64,000 nucleotides of DNA. It comes from Paratinospora sagittata (Eukaryota > Streptophyta > Magnoliopsida > Ranunculales > Menispermaceae). The stretch spans positions 11,493,729 through 11,557,728 of the forward strand of contig CM069600.1 in NCBI GenBank assembly GCA_035771175.1, read 5' to 3'. Position numbers and translations under genes: made by a program. The notes below the pieces were generated by a model. It ran no database searches and was not told the DNA's origin. It worked only from the letters and a program-made list of their open reading frames with translations. Of this stretch, positions 57,840 to 64,000 are shown one piece after another. The first letter of the stretch is position 1. Every line of letters starts with the position of its first letter.

Positions 57840-58375
57840 TTTCATTGTAGTGTGATCCGTGAGTCAGCTATAACAATCAAAGCATGACAAGTATGAACTT
57901 CAGAATCAAAGAGCACACTTCCTTTACAGAGCAAGAAAAGGCATTGATTTGGCTCTAAATAAAACTTTGTGTTGGTTGCTGTGGGCTCTGAATTTCACAC
58001 AACAGCCTCTCTGAAACCAGTTCTTCAAGATCCACCACAACCCATTACAACAAAAAAGTTTCAAAGATCAGATTCACCAACATTCACTGCTCATAACATT
58101 ATCTTGCCATGAAGATTGGATAAAGTGGTTATTTTGTCCCCCCACTCTGGAAGCTCTAATTCTCCACTCGTTTCGCAGATTATATCCATCCTATGCTCTC
58201 TATTTGTTTCTCGAGCAAAAGGGTTCATCTCGGTTTTAGACTCTTCCATATGTGGGATGCCAAGAATATTAGAGTTTGATCACCACCGTTTTTCAGTTAT
58301 AAATCGTTTGTTTTTACAGCAACAGTTTTTAAACTTTCCAATCGTTTCTTGAGATAGGTTTGTCTCAGTTTCTCT
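57840..58375 (-). pseudogene. Duplicated 3' end of the first host gene
   Basis: 58298-58375 encodes the last ~25 residues (EKLRQTYLKKRLESLKTVA, then VKTNDL and TAA) of a protein like that at 448-610, with four or five substitutions. The 3' UTR continues to about 57840, where it is unbroken, whereas the copy at the window start is cut at 332 by an LTR. The coding part stops abruptly at 58375 where the large duplicated block begins, so no complete gene is present. Confidence 0.75.
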
Positions 58376-58624
58376 CGACTTTTGCACTTGACTTGTCTAA
58401 GTTAATGTAAATGGTAAAGAAAAAAACAACAACAACAACCAAGCATATGCACATTTTCTTCCATTTTCACATACATAAATGAACTCAAATTGCATATAAT
58501 AAGAATTCAATTATTTTATTTAATTCCTCTAATCAGCAATACACTAAAGTTGCATACAGAGGCAACCACTCAACATGCGAAATCTCACACAAATTTATTT
58601 AATAGAAGACCTTCATTTCTTCTC

Positions 58625-59381
58625 AGTTGTACACCATGAGGAAAGATACAAAGTCTTATTTTTTATTTAAGTTCCTCATCGCTATATATCTTTTAGGAAG
58701 CCTGACCTTCAATTCTGCCCAAAAGAAAATAAGAGAAAGAAAGTAGAGTGAGAATATGATCAAAATCATATAATCTTAATTGCCAATTTGTTTACTCTAC
58801 TTCTATAATTAAAATTAATTTCTATAGAGGTTTAAACTCTAATAGAATAACCAAAGTTTTTTTTTAATTAGAAAAAAATTATCAAAATATATATATATTA
58901 ATTATCCTTTAGAGAACAAATTAAACACGATCTACATAAGTATCCAAAAGAATAATAAAATTACCTTGTCCATCAAGGAGCTAAATATAGTGTTTTAGTC
59001 ATCATGATCATCATGATGATGAGAAGGTGGTGACTTATACTTGTAGACAGGAGGCGGCGATTTATACTTGTAGAGTGGTGGAGGTGGTGATTTGTGAATT
59101 GGTGGCGGAAGTGGAGATGACTTGTATTTGTAACTCGGAGGGAATTTCTTGTGTGATTTTGAAGAGTATTTGTCATCATCATCACGATGATCATCATCAT
59201 CATCATTTACATAAGGAGATCTAGGTGACTTGTAACCATAAGGTGGTGGAAATTTCTTGGGTTTGGAATGGTCATCATCATGGTGATCATCATGATCATC
59301 ATGATGGTCTCCAACAACCTCTAATGCCAAAGTTAGAGACAATAACACAAGTAGTAGAAGAGTTGTAAAATGCGAAGCCAT
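58625..59381 (-). CDS. Secreted Pro/Lys/Tyr- and His/Asp-rich protein, extensin-like (copy 2)
   Basis: The coding frame is 59381-58995, 128 residues. It has the same architecture as the gene at 54042: signal peptide (1-24), a longer His/Asp cluster (25-38), KPKKFPPPYGYKSP, a second Asp/His run, then PPPIHKSPPPPLYKYK and YKYKSPP units and an SHHHDDHDD end. The differences are small in-frame insertions and deletions in the low-complexity parts and several substitutions, so the frame has been kept open since duplication. The 3' UTR intron donor that is GTAAGT in copy 1 is GTAATT here (58964-58959), while the acceptor CAG at 58717-58715 is kept; the 3' end shown is approximate. Splicing may be weaker in this copy. 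Confidence 0.85.
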
Positions 59382-59432
59382 GAAAAATGGGTTTTTTAGC
59401 TTTATGATGTGAAGGAAGCCCTTCTCATGCCC

Positions 59433-59440
59433 TTTATATA
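59433..59440 (-). promoter_or_regulatory. TATA box of Pro/His-Asp gene copy 2
   Basis: TATATAAA on the reverse strand, about 52 bp before the start codon, in the same context as copy 1. Confidence 0.7.
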
Positions 59441-60395
59441 GCTTTGCAATTTACCTCTCTCCCTCTACCTCGTTTATAAAAGATTATTTTGCCCTTTATG
59501 TAAATTTCCATGCTTCTCCATCTACTTTATGATTTGGCTTTGTCTTAGGTATAATTAATTTGATTCTTTCTAGAATATTGCTCCTTGATGTGGTTTACAA
59601 TAACATGACAATTCCAATATTTATTCATGGTAAGCTCCACAGCTTGTAAACATATAAAGTTATGGACCACTTAGTTAAGGATCCAATAATATTTGCATAT
59701 AAACATTTGTTTGTCTATATATATATAAGGTAAAGGGTTCAAATCTCTTCAACTTCATTTGAGGTGAGAAATTGATTTGCCCCTCCTGGGCGCTTTGTTG
59801 TGTATTCCCATTAGGCCTAGAAGTGGACAATATTTGTTCCCTTATATTTGAATATTCATTGATTGATCTGAAATGTTTTATATACACTTGATAATCCAAT
59901 GTAATAAATAACAAATACTATTGAATGACACCAAAAGAAAAAAAAAAAAAAAAAGGGCCCTTGTGATAGATGTATGTGTTAAAAGGTAAATTGTCGCTCG
60001 GGCCGATCACTGCGACCCCTTTTGTGAGGAGGCAAGGCAACCCCTTCTCACAAAGTTAGGAGACTGTTTTTTATTGGGAAGTTGAGAGTTTAATTCAAAC
60101 CCTTGTGTTCTAAAGACTCTATCACCATTGCATATAAATTAAATGCCCCTTCACATTTCATTGTTGCCGACTCTAACGGACAAGCTTTTACTTGGTGCAG
60201 TTTGTCAAACTTGTAACAACCTATCTCTTTTATGGCTCATACTAATTGGGTCGTTCAAGTATATATATATATTTATATATATATATGTGTAATCTTCATC
60301 TTTCAACCTTGTTTTTCCCATTTTCCAGCTAATTTACTTCTATTTTCTTGACAGCATCATCACGTTTTCGACAAATTCAATTGGCACAAATCTCA

Positions 60396-60640
60396 TGTTT
60401 TTCTTTGATAAAAAATATATTTTATAGGTTAAAATATTGAAACCGATCAATCCAAACAGAATCGAACCTTTTTCGTTCGGATCGAATCGGATCGGATTAG
60501 TGGTTAGGGTCGAATCGGTCTCGTTTTGTGCTTTTTCAATCCAATGCCCATCGGTTTGGATTACGGTTTGGGGTATAAATTGATCCAAACCTATCCGATG
60601 ACACCCCTAATGGTAACGCAGTCCAATATGTTTGGTCCTG
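60396..60640. repeat. GATCGAATCGGATCGG-rich non-coding repeat
   Basis: Words such as 'ttcggatcgaatcggatcgg' and 'aatccaaac' recur in both orientations over about 180 bp. Similar stretches occur in plant non-autonomous DNA elements, but no terminal repeats or target duplication could be fixed. No gene is seen. Confidence 0.3.
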
Positions 60641-62235
60641 GAATGAAATGTTGAATTTTTGGCCAAGTTTATCGCACTCTGAATATCACTGTGCAAGACA
60701 TTCATCACTTGCTTGAATCCCAACTCTACCAACAAACCTTGCAACCAAATCAGCTCTTTATTAGCTTATGTCACAACCACATACTCTGCTTCAGTTGTAG
60801 ATAAGGTCACAATCTTCTGCAACTGAAAAATCCAACTGATGGCTATAGTACCCAATGTGAACACATATCCTGTAGTGCTCCTTCTATGATCCACCTCACA
60901 AGCAAAATCAACATCTACAAAGCCTTGTAACTCTAACTCACCTCTACTAAACATAGACATTTTTCAGTAGTACCTCGTAGATACATAAGTCTTCACTTAA
61001 CTGCTTCCCAATGTTGTTTGCTTGGATCTGACATAAATCTGATCACTACTCCCACTGCATGAGCAATATCTGGTCTCGTGCAAACCATAGCGTACATCAA
61101 GCTCCCAATAGCTGAAGCATATGAAACTTTAGCCATGTATGCTTTCTCCTCATCTAACTGTGGACTTTGCTCTTTGGACAATCTACAATGATTAGCAAAC
61201 GATGTTCTCACTGGTTTAGCATCACTCATACTAAACCTCTGGAGTACCTTACGAACATATTTTGCCTAAGATAACTACAAAGTACCCATTTGTCCGTCCC
61301 TGCTAATCCTCATTCCAAGTATTTGTTTTGCTGCACCCAAGTCCTTCATCTCAAATTCACTGGACAACTATTTTTTCAATTTGTTGATTTCCTTCAAATC
61401 TGCACCAGCTACTAACATGTCATCAACATAAAGTAATAGGATAATGAAATTGAAACCAATTTGCCTTATACTTGTTAATTGAACCATCTGGGTTTTCTTT
61501 AATGCGAAATACCCATTTAGAACCAACAATTTTTCTTCCTTCAGGTAAGGGTACCAAAGACCAAGTTCCATTCTTCATTATGGCTGAATACTCATCATCC
61601 ATAGCAAACTTCCATTGATCATGCTTTAATGCCTCAGAAACTGTTGATGGAACAGACATGGCATCATATATTTTTGGTTTGAAAATTCCAGATTTGGCTT
61701 TTGTACACATTGGATGAGAATTAACAGGTATAAACTAACTTGCAACAGCAAGAGTGTTAGAAATAAGATTTACATGTTGTTGTATAGTAGATAGATGTAG
61801 GGGAGATAGGTTCAGAGCTGGTGGGAGGTTGGGAAGTAGGAGCAAGTGATGGGAGATGGATCAGATGGTGCTGCAGATTTTGTAACTGGTGGTGATGGTG
61901 GATTGGTGGCAAATGGTACAGATTGTGGTCTTGGATGAGGTGAAGAAATAAAAGGTATAAGTAAAGGAGGACTATTAAGGTTGGATGGTATGGATTGAGA
62001 AGAAGCACTTGAAGTCATGAACTTAGGATCAGAGAAGGAAAAATGATCTTCATGAAAAAGAACATCTCTAGATATGAAAATACGGCCAGTATGATCAAAA
62101 CATTTATAACCCTTATGATTTAGGCTATAACCAAGGAAAAAACATGTTGAGGTTCTATATTGCAGTTTGTGCTTGTTGTAGGGTCTTAAATTTGGAAAAC
62201 AAGCACAACCAAAAGTTCTAAGGTGAGTGTAACCT
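60640..62235 (-). pseudogene. Ty1/copia element J fragment (integrase end, RT, RNase H)
   Basis: From 62235 downward: integrase C-terminal stretch (FPNLRPYNKHKLQY; FISRDVLFHEDHFSF), a Pro/Ser linker, RT start (MCTKAKSGIFKPK; KNGTWSLVPLPEGRKIVGSK), a joint near 61480 where about half of RT is deleted, the RT motif LLLYVDDMLVAGA, then VSYASAIGSLMYAM and DIAHAVGVVIRFMS. RNase H follows (GFVDVDFACEVDHRRSTTGY; TLSTTEAEYVV). No LTRs are found. It belongs to a different copia lineage from element K. Confidence 0.85.
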
Positions 62236-62244
62236 GGTGAGATA

Positions 62245-63119
62245 TTGATTCAAATGATTCAAATGGTCTCCAATCGAAACTCTAAATTTCAACAAACTTC
62301 CAACGGCTATAAAAATTCCAAATGACCACATAAATTCAATCTAACTATATATTTAAGGTTCCTGCAGCCTAGGACGTGTTTTTCCAACCTTCCTAGCGGA
62401 TTTTCATTCACGTTGGGTCAAAACCCCAATTTTTGAAAACGCCGTAAAACGGCTCCTATAACAAAAATTACTCCGAAAGAAATGTTACATTTAGCTTAGA
62501 TATCAAGTTCACGAAGAAATAGAGTGAAAATCACTTACCGCGAGTCCCGATTTCGCGCGAATCCCGCGTTTCTCTTTTTTTTTCCTCTTCGTTCTCTCAT
62601 TCTGCTTTCTTTCTTCTCTCGTTCCTCTTTCTCATTCTAGCAACTTCTTTCTCTTTTTATTTTATTTTTTATTTTTTTTCTTTCCTAAAACGTGGAGAGA
62701 AAGAGATTAAAGAGAGAGAGAGTTTTCTTTTTTCTCTTGTTGAGTTGGAGATAGATAATAAAAGATAGAGAATTTATTTATTTTTTTATCCCATGCTCCT
62801 CATGCAACTATTCATTCAACTATTCAATTACTTTAACAACTCTTCATGCACTTCACAACCTCATTTAATATTTTAATCATCAACACAATTTACGTATTGA
62901 ATTAATCAACCCCATAAATTAATCAATTTAATTTAACTCCATTTTTATCTTGTAAGCACTCATATAGGATGATCCCATATCATCTTTATTTCATAATTTT
63001 ATTTATTTACTAATCATACACGCGTATATTTGGTTCATACGTATAAAATATATATATTATACATCTCGATATACGTATAATTCAATGTATATATTTAATT
63101 AAAACTACGGTGTGTTACA
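62245..63119 (-). mobile_element. D-family LTR, copy D3, 5' portion only
   Basis: On the reverse strand it begins TGTAACACACCGTAGTTTTAA at 63119 and follows D1 through the 'gatcatccta' and purine-rich blocks to the conserved GCG|GTAAGTGATTTTCAC donor-like site (GTAAGT at 62538-62533) and beyond, ending near 62245 against copia J. The 3' two thirds of the LTR is missing, the complement of what D2 retains. Confidence 0.75.
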
Positions 63120-64000
63120 ATATACATCTATATGGATGTATTTATGTGGGTACAATGTAATATTGTACAACAAAATAGCACAATGTAATATAATTATAAT
63201 TTAATATAACTAATATACGATCTGATTTGCATTAGATGACGTAGTATTGCGTATATAATATGTAATGTAGAATAGTGTGATGTGTTATAATTTCACATGA
63301 TTTAGCTCAGTCTTTTCTAATATCTAACACATGGCATTGGCTTAATATCAAAGTAGCACGTGGGCATTTTCTCCCCATGAAACGGTGGTAGCAACAACGT
63401 CGTTCTGCTGCTGCAGCTACTCTTTTCGGCATCTAGAATACAAAGAAAATGAGAAAGGAATAGACGGTGAAGAAGAAGGAAAGGGAATAGAAGGGAAGGG
63501 AAGAATGAGGCATGATGGTGATAGCAACAGTGCCATTGCTGCTGTTGTAAGATCCAAAACAGGGCATTGATTTGATGAGCAAGAAGAAGAAAAAAAGAGA
63601 AAGCGAAGAAGAGGAACATTACCTTCAGGTGGTTTCGGCAGAGGCGATCCTATATAGCGTCACTTGTTCCCTAGTTCTTTAGGTTGAGAATAGGATGGAG
63701 AGTGTGGGAGGCCGCTGTAGAGAATTAGACATTATATAAGTTAAGGTTTTCATTCATGGCTGCCATTTACAAAGCCAAAACAGAGTAATCAAATGTAAAA
63801 AAACTTACGATGATAGGAGGAATTCGCCGTGGGTGGTGTTTCGACGCTGCACTGACTGACGTCACTCTGTGTGCTCGCGCTCTAGGGTTGAGAGTAGAAT
63901 GAAGAAGATGGCGTTGAGTGTGACGGTTGGGAAAAGTTCCTCCTATTAATGTAATAGGATTAGGGTTTTGGGTAGTGATTTTGTTTCCAATATGCATCTT
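63120..64000. other. Window end without a supportable gene
   Basis: 63120-63300 is A/T-rich. From 63340 the composition becomes more balanced, with purine-rich (63430-63620) and pyrimidine-rich runs. This might be a 5' untranslated or promoter region of a gene beyond the edge. Open frames on both strands here are low-complexity and overlap each other, and none is convincing. Confidence 0.35.

Larger units (their letters stand above)
58376..60395. repeat. Large duplicated block, copy 2 (with second Pro/His-Asp gene)
   Basis: The direct copy of 53396-55195. It contains additional sequence at about 59730-59890 ('gggttcaaatctcttcaact', a box-B-like word) and 59985-60070, absent from copy 1. Confidence 0.9.

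Noticed and set aside
63317..63619. Overlapping open frames on both strands near the window end
   Set aside because: Low-complexity Phe/Leu/Ser-rich or Glu/Lys/Gly-rich products from purine/pyrimidine runs, with no splice or family support.

Overview
The window is nuclear DNA from a flowering plant, probably a eudicot. It holds spliced host exons, chromovirus-type Ty3/gypsy retrotransposons, Ty1/copia and LINE remnants, a tRNA-derived SINE, MITE-like inverted repeats and two extensin-like cell-wall genes. The species cannot be named from sequence alone. About two thirds is transposable-element DNA, much of it nested.

Layout. 1-1868: the edge of an LTR (family E) abutting the 3' end of a reverse-strand host gene with two phase-matched exons. 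1870-26335: a decayed Ty1/copia element (K) split by a 21.6 kb Ty3/gypsy element A (2982-24616, target duplication AGTGT). A carries a second, inverted member of its own family, B (6502-17664). 26336-30842: AT-rich DNA and a 2.7 kb LTR of another family (D1). 30865-40883: a small hairpin element whose loop received gypsy element C (30979-40627, target duplication ACGGT). 40884-46205: 3' part of a different gypsy element (E, reverse), a 420 bp palindrome made of family-A LTR ends, and the 3' portion of a D LTR. 46206-53400: gene space with an unidentified spliced gene, a MITE, a clean solo LTR (F, target duplication CCCCA) and a LINE 3' end. 53400-60395: two copies of a ~2 kb block, each with a small secreted Pro/Lys/Tyr- and His/Asp-rich protein gene, separated by a SINE, a long-TIR element and a copy of the tail of the first host gene. 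60400-64000: a copia remnant (J), the 5' part of a D LTR (D3), and a stretch without a supportable gene.

The most interesting system is the A/B/C retrotransposon family. Besides a Tekay/Del-like gag-protease-RT-RNaseH-integrase-chromodomain polyprotein, all three copies carry (i) a ~500-codon extra frame between the primer-binding site and gag, resembling the 'putative plant transposon protein' family, with an Arg/Ser-rich tail, and (ii) a small extra frame between pol and the polypurine tract. A good 3' splice-site sequence sits 6-7 nt before the start codon of both the extra 5' frame and gag in every copy, and the LTR looks as if it contains an intron. This suggests expression by alternative splicing. 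The U3 region carries variable arrays of a 20 bp repeat whose core, GAACGTTC, has the GAAnnTTC form of a heat-shock element.

All three family copies are defective through stops, frameshifts and deletions. Coordinates of degenerate elements are approximate to about 10-20 bp unless a terminus is visible.
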